Of a stretch of DNA of 64,000 bases, positions 22,501 to 35,200 are shown in pieces. Source of the stretch: Phallusia fumigata (Eukaryota > Chordata > Ascidiacea > Phlebobranchia > Ascidiidae); NCBI GenBank assembly GCA_008931825.1, contig QXVZ01018812.1:143398-207397 (forward strand). The letters run 5' to 3'. A program made the position numbers and the translations under genes. Below the pieces are notes generated by a model that saw nothing but the letters and a program-made list of their open reading frames with translations, did no database searches and was not told where the DNA came from. Position 1 is the stretch's first letter; each line of letters starts with the position of its first letter.

Positions 22501-24398
22501 GACCTAATAAAAACGTAATTGTCACAGAGATTGTGCAGTTAATATGTTGTAATGCATACGTTTCAACCGTCGCTGTCATCATCATCAGCAATTACAGTGT
22601 ATTCACAACATACAAGCTCCCTGACAAATACGCTTTAGTCACATATTGTTGTTAAATTAAGTCACATATTGTTGTTGGGACGTTTTGTTTACAGTAAAAT
22701 ATGTAAAGCGCATTACAGTTTCGTCATTTTGTACTGATGATGACAGCAGCGATTGTTGGAACGCTTGCAAAACAACGTATGTACTGTACACGCTCACTGG
22801 CAGTTATGCTTAACACTATGCGAATGCTTAGAGTTGTGAGCAAATAATGTGTGATAATTATAGCCGTAGGATAATTTAAGAAGTTCACAGACAAGCCAAG
22901 ACTCTAAAACGAATTCATGCCCCTGAATTAGGGTAAACCTTGTCCTCTTGTTACTTCGATTTGGTTTTCGATCCAATCGTAGACCGGAAACTCGACACGC
23001 TTGTTGTTTAACTTCACAACGATGCGATCGCAAAGCCATTCATCTTCGCCACGTCCGTGCTCAAGCTCTGTAAAAATAATAACAGGCTCTTTCTGAAGGT
23101 AGAACACCCAGCTTAAGCTCTAGTGCGCATTTGTACAGAATCTTGAAAGTAACAAACAGGTTGTCAATGCGGTACGGTTTTTGTTCATTTATGCGTTCCT
23201 CGTTACGAATGGCGTACTGTTACCGTACTGCTATCCATTGTTAAGGATAGGAAACGGTACGGTACTTCTTATTTAGTTGTGCGTACAACGTACATCTATG
23301 CCAGCAGGGGCGTACAGTACCTTTTAATGATATTTGCTGCGCGTATACGGTATACCGTGCCGTAATGCCACTCTTGGTAAAGAATAATAGGTTCAAAAAT
23401 ATTACTATAAAGTATGATTACCACAAATTAATACGTTTTTACAGCATAGTGGTCTGATGCATTTTACGCTGAAGCTAAAAAAGACTGTTTCTTACTTATT
23501 CGGACAATAAGTGGAAGTCCTACGTTGGGCGCAGTAAGTTTAAAATGATTGACTTGTCCCCGTTCGAAATCATTCGACCAGAAATGATCCAAGTTGTGCC
23601 ATCCAGTCGATTTTCCATCCTCACCAACGAACTCGATGTAAACTGACGAGTTTGTGCCCGCCTCCGAGTAAGCGTCATCTGTCTGTAAAACATTAAAGCA
23701 GTCAATATACTACGTGTTAGGTTTACTTAATTTATGGTAACCTTTGTTTGAGTTAGGACAACTGCAGGACAGCTAATTGTATCGTCATATTTTGCAACAA
23801 ATACGTCGGACAACTCCTGAAATACGAACTGTGGGCCGCGATTTAGGTTTAGGCTTTTGTACGTTACCAGGACAAGGATCGTTACCAAATGCCGTCTCCT
23901 TAAAATAGGCCCGTTGAAAAGTGTTTTAAACAAAATATTCGTAATCTTTTTTCTTGTCTCGCCTTTGCAGGTGACCTGAATACTTAGCGCGAAGCTACAT
24001 TCCAAAGTTGCCGTTTTAAACTATCTTGCTAACCAGTACAAAGCCTAGCAACGTTGAAATCGATAAAAAATTACCTTTGTCCACAAACCACAGTACTGTT
24101 ATTTAAACCTCCAGGTGTAGGGTGGTATTAGATTCTCCACTTAAGTTGATGTTTGAATTTAAAGAACCTTCTTATACATTTTGGGAAATGTTTAAACTAT
24201 GGGCTATGGTTTTTAAACCTCTACTCATGCCAATGTTCAAGTGTAACACTGCCTTAGCTTTTGTAGGAGTACAAACTGTAAGTTACAAGCAACAACTCAA
24301 GGTCTCTGGCTTGAAATATCTGATCGAGCTTCTATTTCTTGTCTTTGATATCGAAGTTGGCTTACCTTTATGGAAACGTTGTAGGTGACATCTTCCAT
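16547..24398 (-). CDS. Lipoxygenase LOX-A (15 exons, most diverged member)
   Basis: Exons: 24398-24366, 23682-23496, 23067-22939, 22297-22184, 21822-21685, 21172-21082, 20711-20555, 20121-19867, 19522-19330, 18812-18732, 18529-18411, 18187-18068, 17551-17417, 17138-17040, 16726-16547. They splice in phase to 676 aa. Exons 1-3 encode a PLAT domain (MEDVTYNVSIK, then GTNSSVYIEFVGEDGKSTGW). The catalytic domain has LNGISPLSFYRC, the paired His H372/H377 (WIVHYVNTH), H554/N558 (SSAQHSAVNFGQ) and C-terminal Ile676 (NGTSI), the expected non-haem iron ligands. It should oxygenate polyunsaturated fatty acids; regiochemistry is not predictable here. LOX-A alone has an extra intron inside the exon 4 equivalent of its paralogs (between 22184 and 21822), with weak junction conservation. 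It is much more diverged than B-E and is probably the oldest lineage of the array. Confidence 0.9.
17630..17760 (+). repeat. tRNA-derived SINE-like insertion in a LOX-A intron
   Basis: Contains an A-box-like TGGTTAGTATGCCTGG and a B-box-like GGGTTCTATTGCC about 35 bp downstream, followed by a GC-poor tail. It lies in the intron between the LOX-A exons at 18187-18068 and 17551-17417. It does not resemble the SINEs at 10190 and 12480. Confidence 0.5.
17830..18025. mobile_element. hAT-type MITE in a LOX-A intron
   Basis: Starts with CAGTGGTTCCCAACC (17830) and ends with GGTTGGAAACCACCG (18025), imperfect inverted repeats of a common hAT MITE type. Its body (GTAATCATAAAATGTTGG, AAAGAAATACTACACTTATT) matches, in reverse orientation, the element in LOX-B at 30985-31195. 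No clear 8-bp duplication remains. Confidence 0.65.
23165..23375. repeat. GGTACGG-rich repeat in LOX-A intron 2
   Basis: Several copies of GTACGGT/ACCGTAC in both orientations (GCGGTACGG, TTACCGTACTG, GGTACGGTAC, GGTATACCGTGCCG) cluster in the intron between exons 2 and 3. A related GTACGGTACGGTACG lies near 19733 in another intron. A small palindromic DNA element is likely, but the ends are not fixed. Confidence 0.45.
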
Positions 24399-26820
24399 GC
24401 CGTTCGAAGAAATTACAAGAGTTGTGTCTTAAACTTAAAAGTATGATTAAAACACCTTTTACAAGCTTTCTGCAAATAACAAAAATAAGAAACTAATACC
24501 CGGTTCAATGTTTTATTAGTTTTCGTTCACTATTATAACGTGGTCAGCAAATACCAGGCCCGGTTGTGTAGCACTGATACTGAATTATACACCGCAAAAT
24601 GCTGAGTAAACCAGAACATTTGCCAAGCAAATATAAATATAAATAGATAAGCGTGCAACATAGTATCCTAATGTCAAAATAGTAATTAACCAACATCAAG
24701 TAAAATAAAACCAAACTCCAATATCAAGCAAACATCGCAACGCATTTTACTTCGTCGCAGCGGATTGATCATATTTTGACCGTTAAAACAGTCTTGCCAC
24801 AATGAAGTGTCTGATCCCGGCTGTTTTTATGTCACACATCGCTAGCCAAGCAAGACGTTTTAAACCGAAGGTTACAATGCAACGCCGAATGTTTGTTAAC
24901 TTAGCGTACCGTAGTCTTGTGTCAAACAGCCAAACTGGTTGTTTCGTCAGCTTTAGGGTTTGTTTTGTCAGAGAGCACGTGATCGTTGCATAGCCTGATG
25001 TTTCAAAAACAGATTTCCGACAGTCAGAATGAGCTACTGCACGTTTGTTTCAACTCTATTAAACGTACGCATTTTTTACGCTAGCTCACTACGGGTCAGG
25101 TTACATTCGCAAACTAAGGCTTTATTTTGGCATAAACGCAGTGCCATTCTTCCATAAACACTTTTGCAGAGTTTCAATGTATTGTTAAACACCTATACTG
25201 TTTGCACCAGCACGGCTAATTCTAATTGTCAACAACTTGAAAATACTTTCTTAAACTTTTGTGCTTACGTTTGTTGAAAATACCTCCTGCTAGTTTCTAT
25301 TACTGGTATTAAGGTTAAAAAGCTGAAAACTAGGCAAACAGTACGCAAACATATACAAAACTAAAAATACCGCACATAGGGTCAACTTGATAAACAACAA
25401 CAAAATGTCACAAAGCTTGCACAGTGTTCTGACATGATTTCCGAGGACGAGTTAGTCACCGGAACGATGGCTGACGTCACCGCCGCGTGACGTTTTCGAT
25501 TAGTGCGTTTTGTAACATCAAATCATCTAAAAACGATTGTCATGGAGCCCAATCGGTCATTCGGCTGGTCACGTAGGCATACGTTTTGAGGTTAAACGAT
25601 ATTTGTTTGGTCACGTAAGCGAAGTCACGTTTAAAAGCGTAACAAAGATAGTAGCTTGCAAGTAAATTTGTAACCGTCAGTACGACAACAACTGGTGCCA
25701 AACTTCTTTAAACCGGTCTCTGGCCCTAATTCGAAATGCTTGCTGATGACAACGGTAAGCTTTCCCTTGATATAAATTACACTTTTGCATCTTTCCACAA
25801 ACAATATAAGGCGGGTTAGTTTTACAGATTGTTGGACATTTTCAGAACGATTTTATACGCACCTTAAAATATTGAACCACCATGTAGGCAATTAGCGCTT
25901 TAAGGTTCCTTTCCAAAGCCCAGTTGTCAGCAAAAACATTAAAAAAGTAACCTGCACTGTCGGCCCACAAGAGTTTTCAAACTTGTTTTCGCATAATCAA
26001 TTAGCCACTTTCCAATAAAATGTCCTAAGGTGCGTTTTAGGCCGATAACAAATCAGACCACCAAACTGCACTGTTATAACGTTGCTCCGTTGATGTCAGA
26101 GACGCAAAGCGTAATGTCTCCACCTTAGGAAGCCACAGGCGTGATTAGCAAGAGCACGATTAAATTTGCGAACGGAAGGAAATGGGATTTTGATATGCAT
26201 TGGTGCATATGTTCTGGCTGTAACGACAGTAGTCTGGAAAGGAATACACATTTGCTTGGTCATTGTCTTTTCTCTACCCTCCTTTTTACCAATTTTAAAG
26301 TTTTGAATGGTTACCTTGAGGAAACCTTCTAAAATCCTTTGGGTATTCCCCCAAGACACAAAATTCCACGCCGAATTTTCGATTGCAAGCAATTTTTTAT
26401 GCAGCACAAACATTATGCAGTTTGTCATAGCAGTCACTAGTATACAACATGCTTTCGTGCTTTGATAGATTCATTCCTGAAAAAAAACGACATAAAATGA
26501 CCGACTTTGATCTTCATAAACCTATGTTTGAGGTTTTATACAACTAATAGCCTTATTAGCAAGTGGCCTCCATCCAACACCGACTAAAACCAATTCAACC
26601 TTATATTAGAATTTTGAATTCGATTTCTGAATCTGCGACGAACGCCAATATTGAATTGCTACGGAAGTAGCTAATCGCCTTCTGTACTCTTTTAACTTTG
26701 AGCAGCTTTATGAACGGCATTGTGCTTTATCAGTCCTCCTGGACTGTCTGAACGCATTGACTTAATGGGAACTTGCCCAGGGGCTAAAGTTTCCCACACT
26801 AATCAGTATAATCTATACAA
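24399..26820. other. Upstream region of LOX-A, no gene supported
   Basis: About 2.4 kb. Open frames are short and unrecognised. A GC-richer patch near 25440-25680 has a full cAMP-response-type palindrome (see 25472-25479), a nearby CGTGACGT half site and repeated GGTCACGTA. This would suit a promoter or enhancer for the divergent-facing LOX-A, but no TATA or start site can be assigned. Confidence 0.4.
25472..25479. promoter_or_regulatory. CRE-type palindrome TGACGTCA upstream of LOX-A
   Basis: A perfect TGACGTCA about 1.07 kb upstream of the LOX-A start codon, with a second TGACG half site 14 bp further on in a locally GC-rich patch. It is a bZIP (CREB/ATF) consensus by sequence. Chance occurrence cannot be excluded. 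Confidence 0.25.
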
Positions 26821-27190
26821 ATGAGCTACCGACATAATGTACGTTATATTTACGTCGAGCTGTCTCTCGGTCCTCTTGGTACGTTGTCATTTCGGTGCAT
26901 GAAGCGATTTGAAAAGAGCACTGTGGTATTGGTTGCCAAAGTAAGTATATATCACACTACACTTTACTTATAACGTAAGCTAGATCTGTTGATGGGAATT
27001 TTGTTTGCCAAACTAAATGAAAAACATTTCGCCCGTCTTGGTTGCCACTAAATTCAATACTTTCTTTTCTTGTCAGCACGAACTGGGCTTGGTTCTAAAA
27101 CAAATGTGTGGGGAGACTGCAAAAGACATGGCTTTCCAAGAAAAGGTGTGCAGCAACACTACTCAATGGTTTATCAAGGTGTGCACCTAA
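26821..27190 (+). CDS. Possible small two-exon gene, unknown function
   Basis: The ATG at 26821 opens a 40-codon exon (MSYRHNVRYIYVELSLGPLG...) that ends at 26940 exactly at AAA|GTAAGT, a near-perfect donor. A 136-bp intron follows, with a pyrimidine-rich acceptor (TTTCTTTTCTTGTCAG). Exon 2 from 27077 stays in frame (HELGLVLKQMCGETAKDMAF...) for 34 codons. Reading on past a weak GTGTGC site gives VCT and a stop at 27188-27190, for 77 aa in all. It could instead be internal exons of a longer gene. I recognise no family. It is on the strand opposite the LOX genes, between LOX-A and LOX-B. Confidence 0.33.
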
Positions 27191-29271
27191 TTCACCAACA
27201 ACAAAAATTAAAATTCATTTCATGCCAATACAAAAGGCAGATCAAGGCATTACAAACAAACCTATCGGTCAATTTTCAATTGTGCACCAAAAACCATTAC
27301 TTTTTTATACTGACTGACAGACCAAACTGACTAGACTAGTTCTAGTCCACTAAGGCTTCTTGTTCGTGCATTAACAACTCTTATGGAAAAGTTTTATCGT
27401 TTAAGTCAATACACGTCTTTTGCTAAGTAGACTCAACACGTCACGTTTTCGTTTAAACTGGACGCGGCAAAACCCTGCACGCTTCATACAATTTGTCGTT
27501 TCCTGCACAAACAAAACAGACTTATTCAATGTTTTAGCGCTGGTTTAGTTTTCGACTCGCGAGCTCAATGAGTATTTTAACGAGTTAATTTTGCATATAG
27601 TGTAAAAAATAATTTACCAAATCGTAAGCCAAGTTCCATTTTTTTTACAGTTCTTTATATTTTGACGCACTGACCTTGAAAATTCGTTCTTCTGTGTTCC
27701 AAAACGAAATAACTATTTTCCTGCGCCTACTTTAACTGTGACTATAGTGTCATGAGTTGACTCCAGAAATTTAATGCACACACACGTGCAAACACACCGC
27801 TTTGGACTTGAAGTCCCCACAAAATGAGCACTGCTTTATCATTTGCCCCTGGGCTTCGAAAAGTCTAATCAGCTCAGTTTTTAATTGTTGTATTTAGGAT
27901 TGTTTAAGTTGTTACCTGCGGGCATGTGATAGGATTAGCGAGTTTGCATCCGCTCGTACTTATAACTGCTTTAGTCAACAGAGCAAGTCGTTAACTATAA
28001 AACTTTACATTGCAATCAACTTACCGCTGTCTGTGCGTTATAAATTATTAAATGGACGTACCTGTCATGTCTCTCCATATACCGGTACAAATCTGCCCCG
28101 GCCTCATGTTTGGTAATTCCAGCAAAGACGTGTAGCGACCACTAGCGAAAACTGTGCAAAACTTTTGAAAAGGCACTTGCAAAACAGCACATTTCGACAT
28201 AGCCAAAAGTTACACGCCGTGGATAAAATCGTTTCCTATTATAGTCAAAACACTTGAACTGCTTGATTAGGATGCCGCGCCAGTCTGATTGACATGCCAT
28301 CTTTCCACTTTGCGTGCTGTGTTGTGGCTGGCTTGTTGAACTGAGATATGTAAACAAATCGCAAGATCGCTTTAAACCGGTAACGCCCGAATACCTAGAG
28401 TTTATAAAACGCACCGATGACGTAAGTGGCCACAAATCTAATGCATTGTTATCTTGTTTCGGTTTCTATTTAATTAAGATAAAAAAAACCACCTGAAGTG
28501 CAAAACACATGTGTGAGGATTCCTAGAACTGTCCCCTGGCAAGTTACGGCGCTGTGGTATCGAGTTCTCACATTTAGCACCTGACGACCTTGATCTAATT
28601 CCACGCATATCAAAGAACAGTTAAATTATAAACACAACACCTGTATTCACAACTGAGACTCAATAGCGCATAAACCGTATATCCCATAATCTCAAAGCCA
28701 TGAGCATCCTCGCCACAAAATGGGTGCCCCAATTTGAAACAAAATGTGAACTAAAAACATTGGGATTAAATTATCAAATGTTGATTTTATTTGTAGTTAG
28801 TCACGGACGTTTTATCTCAACTAAGAAGCAAAACTTCTTGAGCGCTACGTCACAGATACAATGTTATTTAAATCACTTTAACATCTATTCAAGATTCAAC
28901 TGACCTACATGTGGTGTGAGCAGATTAAGCATTTTAGAGTTCATATGCTGTTGTAAATCAGTATTACAGCATCAATAGGAAACTTATTATTTAGTTGTTA
29001 AAAAAACTCTGACTTCGTTACACAGGACATATGAACACGGAGTAGAAATAAACTCATTTGACAGCCTTGGTGCATGAACAACATCTGCACATTGTTAAAC
29101 CCCGTTTAAACCAATTGGTGTTTTTCATTCCTAATCACCTTCAGTTAACTTTGCAATGCTTACGGCTAAAGTTAACTTTCAATGCTTACGTCTTTGCAAT
29201 GCTTTTTATTAATCCAGATACAACGACAAAAAATACAACACAACCAAAAACGTATAATTGTAAGGTGGATT
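27191..29271. other. Intergenic spacer between LOX-A and LOX-B
   Basis: About 2.1 kb without a gene I can support. It has a few exon-like open stretches next to donor sites on both strands (for example near 28062-28200 minus and 28340-28425 plus), but none resembles a known domain. Confidence 0.4.
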
Positions 29272-32200
29272 TTATATGGCCATACTGCTTGAAACCCTGG
29301 ATGGCAGTAGGAACGTGTAAGGATATTTCAACTTGCTGTTGCGAGCTTTAATCTTAACTTCGAGCGCTTGCAGATCGCTCATGTAAGTTTTCTGAATGTC
29401 GATGATCGCTTGCTCTGTGAAGAGACGTTCCGGGAATTGTCCCAAGTAAACCTAAACATTTGGTTTGATCATTGTAACAAAGCATTTTTAACGTATTCGA
29501 AGAAGCCCGAGAGAACAGCTTTTTTACGTGCATACCATTTATAGCTGTTTTTTCGTGTGACAAGACGTTTTTTAATCAAATTTTAAGTGTTGTTATCATC
29601 GATTGTCGAAATATTCGCAAGGTACGTTGGTGTTCAAAGCTACTTTTCCGTATCTTATGTTCCTGGTGTTTTTAATATTAAACTTTTATAAGCAGGCGAC
29701 AGTTTTATTTTGTTTGTGGCCAAACAATTTAATCATTTCACGTCAATTGAACGTGCTGAACCAAAAGATAGCACAAATGATCGGGCGCCGGTATGTAACC
29801 TATGTTAAAAGTGATCATTGAAGAAACACCAACAGAACATTGTGGACATATTATGGATCTTGCGTACCTCGTTGGGAGAAATTGAAGAAAGTGTGAAACT
29901 CATTGCAATTGCTTTAGCAGCCATAACAGGATCTGGTAGGCTGCTTAAAATCCTGTGTTTGTTTGCCTGAAACAAAAACTGCAAGTTTTGTGAACTGCTA
30001 ATCTACATGTTTATGAAATATCAGACTTACTTCTCCTTTTTTATGAGGTGGCAACCGCATGCCCAATGGAGAATTGGGGACAAACTTGTAGTTGGTAAAC
30101 TGACCAGAGTTAACTGCGGCATGTTGAACTGAACTTGTAAACATCAATATGACGCAAATTTCAACCTAAACACAAAAATTAAAAAATTAGTCTGTTTTAA
30201 AGTTACTCAGTCTTGTAGACCTATAGGTCACTACAATTTGCACATACTTATTTACGCCTGCCTAAAATGCTGGAAATTTATATTATTATTATATTTAACG
30301 CAGTGTACAAAACGATGCCTTTACTTTTTGCTATATTAACTAATGCCATTACTTTAGGAAGCAGCCCTACTTTTACCAAAAGTTTTTGAGTCTACAATTA
30401 AATGTGTGGTTAAGATGTCTATGAACAGTTTTTCTCGATTATCAATTCACGCATCAGCGACTGCGCTTTGCCAACTGCTTCTCCGTTTTGCCTCAAAGCC
30501 ATTGTCTCGCTGAAAAAGCGCGCAGTAAGCGTTTTGGAAACGGGTTTTCCATTCATTCAGCGCTTTGGTTTGCTGTCAGTGCAGGTTTCAGGTCTGTGTC
30601 ATTCTTGGCTAACAAACGTGGTGAACCAGTTGCTGCTGGGTTTGGCTTGATTTGATGTATGCGTTAGGATTACAGGTATGTAAAACTTTTTATTCATATT
30701 TATCACAGATCCGACTTATCATTGTATTGTTATGACAAAATATACCATCTGCTGGGGGACAATAAAAGCGTATAAATGTGGGACAGATGGTGAGTTGCTA
30801 TATCACCAACGAAAGTCAGTTTGGACCCTATTTGGATTTGGTGTGCAGTTACAAAACAGTTAAAACCAAGTCTGACATTCACCTGCAACAAAGTTTTGAA
30901 GTTAAATCCTAAAATCCCTACAAGTTTAAAATGGATTGTAAACAATACCTTGTGCGAATATTAACTTGTTTAAAACGCTTAACACAGTGGTTCGCAACAG
31001 GGGAGGAATATAAGGAGTTAAGGGAAGGAATTTCCACTTAATGGTTAAGTTGTTCATGATAAGTGTAGTATTTCTTTTAGGCAGACCGGGGATTCTAAAC
31101 TTATCACTTTATATCACTTCTGTTCTAGTGGGGAAGGAAAGAAACGTTCCTTAATAAGCAAAGAAGGGATACCTTAAAAGGATTGGGAACCGCTAAACGT
31201 AATGGTTAACTGCATTAAATATGTCGAGTTGTAAGCAGTCAGTTACCAGTTGGTTAATTGTAATCAGTTTTTCTGGCATTCCTTTGGTGTCACTGCTCTG
31301 CCAACCCAGACCCTCCTTAGCCACATCTTTTACCCAGCCTTGAAGTTCGAAATCCTTACTCACGTCCTGCAATTGTAACATTTAGTTCGTGATTTTGTTT
31401 TGGAAATTATTATGGTGTGTCCAATAGGCTATTCACAAACAAAGACAAATTTGAATTGGGTCTTTAGGCATTTCGTTTAACATGTATCATTACCATATGC
31501 ATAGCTCTGCTGCGAACCGAAAAACGAAATACACGCATAAATGCCCCAATCATAATACCAACGTTTTATAGGCGTTATTTTTAAATGCAACTTGCTATTG
31601 AGAAATATGAACCTATCTGTTTTGGGTTACTAATCCAAGCTTTGGTGAAAATTTTCTTAGGTAACTTGGGAAAATACAATACCTGATGCTTGACGAACAT
31701 TTAATAGAAAATTTTATCAATGATTAGCCACTGGAATTAGTTCAACTACACCGGCAAGCAAAATGATTCTTAAAGCAGAGCTAGTTTTATTTCTTCCCTA
31801 ATTGATCTAAACTACCAATGAGCCATCAAATGTTACACTGATGGCCATCAATTTCATATGGTTTTAAGTATTGCGGTATAGTTCTTACCATATCGCTTCG
31901 GTAGTAATATCGAATTACGGAGGTAACGTATTTCTCCATAACTCTCCAATGCGCGCGGGCGTCGTCCCTGTAATGATAATCCGGCAAGAGCTTCGGGTCG
32001 TCAGTTCCTGTTAATATAAGTGATAAAACATGCTTTATTTGCAGGTTTAAACTTGGGCAGGTGCAGTATGTCAATAGACGTCATGAATAGTCTCACCGTT
32101 TTTCTTTAGTTGAAGTGGTATATTCAGATCGGATATCTTAAAAGTCCGGTACGCCTTTCTTGCTAAATGCGTTGCAACTAAAACAATCAAACACTTTTTT

Positions 32201-35200
32201 TTAATAAATATGTTTCAAATCCATGTGGTTTTAACTGCTTTAGTCTAAGAACAGCAAGAAATCAGTCATGTAAAGATTGGGACTGACTATGCTACACATT
32301 TGCAAAATGTCGATGTCTGTATTTAAACCTGTATAATTTCAAATGCAGAAAAACCGTTTGACCTACGTATGGAAATCCCCTCACATGGGAGGGCGTGTGT
32401 TGGAAGGAGACTCGTCCTTGCGTCAGTATTCTTTGCTGCCACCGTGCGGAGGTGTGGACGCAGTAATTTAAATATCGGATGAGAGCGAGGTAAACATCGG
32501 AACAGAGATACGGCAAAGGGTTCGATTACCAGGTGAGTGTTCAGAAAATGTTCGATCCACTGGAAACCAAACCACCGTTGTTTTTTATTTCTAAAAGTGT
32601 TTACCTAAAACTATCATTTGCACTTAGCGATGTTTTACACCATCGCAAAAAACTTATATAACCAACTTTTGTATCCTTGTAGTGTTACTGGTCTGTCAAT
32701 CGACTGTTGATATGTAAACTAAACACATCATAAATTTACATTTCCATTACCTCATGCACATTACTTTGTGCACATCGGAAGTACATCTTGGCAAGCAGCC
32801 AATCGTCCTTGTCGTTGGGCGTGAACACGTGATCTCGGCCACCAGGAACCAGTTGAATTGCAAGCGGTACGAACTTTCCCATCTTGTTTACATAGAAAAG
32901 TGCGATACAGTCTTGGCAGTGAAGGGAATTTCCCGTCGCGTAGTGTTTCACGCGGGGAACACCCTTCAGTGTCTCGTGGAAATCGGCGATAAATATTTTT
33001 CCAGCCTATGTCGAAAAAACACGTTTTTGCTGTGTTTAGCAAGTTTATGTTTTGTCAATTTACAAGACAACTTGTTTTTGAATGTCTTTATGACAAGCCG
33101 TTTAGTTAGTAAATGTGTATCCTGATGTATATGTTGCCTCTCTATGGATTATTCCGCTTAAATCAAAGCTATAGCTTTTTAGCTTATCCCTAGCTCTTAC
33201 ACGTCTTACTTTTATTTCTCCTTCAATAGTGTTGTGATCATCAAGTATTAGTGCCACGTCCATATTTGTGATTCTCGCCGACGAAGGGATTGCGTTGCAA
33301 CGTTTAAAACACAAGGGACTCACTCCATTAAGGATATGCTGAACGAAAGCCTCGTCTGTGTACCAGCTGCAAATGGAAAGGCGTTTATGTCACTGTGTTT
33401 CGGTACTTTCAAGACTGTTAACCTGAACTATTATGCTCAATTCTTTGTGGTCTTTCAACTGGTTTTAGGTAAGTGTTTACCAATATTTAGAATATGTAAA
33501 AAAGTTCTAGTCGATTCAGTGCAATCAGCATGGTGTTCTTAAGAGTACAAAGTGTCTAGAAGGGTAAAAATGTTTGTATTGAGTGCCATGAACAAGATTT
33601 AAGAGTGGTTATTATTGACCTCGTCTCTGTAAGAGTGATTGTACCTTACAATACAAAAATATATAAAACACTTACTCCTCCATGTTCGGTTGGTTTTCAT
33701 GGTCTTCGTTTTCAAGTTTTGCATTCTCATAAAGTGCGCGATAGTCTTTCAGTTCGTTGATGGGTTTGACTGTTGCTGCAAACCCAAACAAATGTATGTT
33801 TACTTCAGTGCTTTGTTGATTGATGTGCATCGTCTTATGCAGTACAAATATTGTTAACATAAGCAACCCTAATCTTATTTTCGACCAAACCCATAATGTA
33901 CCTTTATTTTGCAATTAGGATTTTTGAAATTTGGTCTTTTTGCCTTGTATTTGTCGACAACACAAAAAAATATTTTTCTGCGCTTTCAGCAAACTGACTG
34001 AAAGGATTTTCGAGTAAAACGTCTTCAATGAATATTCAAAATATGCACGTATATCAAACCACCCGCCAAATCGGGCATTATCTAGCTGATACGTTTTGTA
34101 TTTTTAATAGATCTACCCAAACACTTTTGGTTGACTGCACCGAGTCTGATCAATAGCCAACTTTCAATCCCAAAGAAACAAGGTTTGATATTACTTTGTC
34201 CAGTACCTCTAAACCTGTTAGACGGTACGCACTAATGCGCATTGAAAAACCTGCCGTATCATATGACGCTCACCATGCGAATTAAATGCGGTAACCACCT
34301 TAGGTAAGAAATTCTTGACATTTGTTGATTTAAAAAACTTTTACATTGGGTAATGTTTATTAGTGTTTTCAGCAACTTGGTTGGTTGTGACAATGGAGTT
34401 TTCGTAAAAAAGTAAACCTTTTGAACAGTTGAAAATCGTTGACTTGGTGTTTGTTTAGCAAAACCGTCGTTATTTTGTTCATACATTTGCAGTTTACTGA
34501 TTTTCTCTAACATCCACTTACCGCCTATACTATGAAATACGGAATTTAGACCAACTGCAAATCCGGATCCGACGAAGAGGTTGGCACGAGCCTCGCTGCG
34601 TTGAAAGATCTTCGGCAGTTGCTGATACGTGGATGCGTTCACGTATCGGGGGAATCCCCAGGCAATGTCCGTCGGCTTGGCCGTCGGTATCCAGGCAAAT
34701 TTAGCTCGATTTTCGGCCACCTCTTGCAGGCGTAACTTCTTTATCTGATTGTTGATGACGTTTTGGGGAATGCAAGCTGGAGAAATACTTGAGTTGTGGA
34801 GTTTGTATGGTGAAAGTTGTAATTTTAACTCGACACTTGGAATTTGAAATACAAGGAAAGCCGCAACAAGGTAAGCTAATTGCCTTTTATGGTCATAAGA
34901 TGTTTATTGAGTTTTTTTCGCCTTCTGTTTACTCAAACATAAATTGATATTGGAAAACATTTGCTTGGACAGAAAACATTTCCAAAAAATCTATTTATTG
35001 TGTATTGTTTAAACCACTCCACAAAATGTGTTTTAATCGATATCTGAATCCCAATACGTTGCAGTGTTACTGTGATGGCATTGGATATATGGTCAACGTT
35101 TGTTTCAAGGAACACATTACCTTCTCCTCTTGTAACTTCAACGTTGGTGTTGATCCAGTCGTAAATTGGGAATTCTACAAACTGCCTGTTGTACTCGACA

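Noticed and set aside
27742-28200. Three-exon minus-strand frame (28200-28062, 27968-27916, 27864-27742) giving about 104 aa
   Set aside because: Phases match and splice dinucleotides are present, but exons of 17-46 codons in open AT-rich DNA arise easily by chance and no motif is recognisable.
28340-28425. Plus-strand exon-like stretch ending at a GTAAGT donor
   Set aside because: Only one side has a good splice site, no partner exon in phase was found, and there is no recognised motif.
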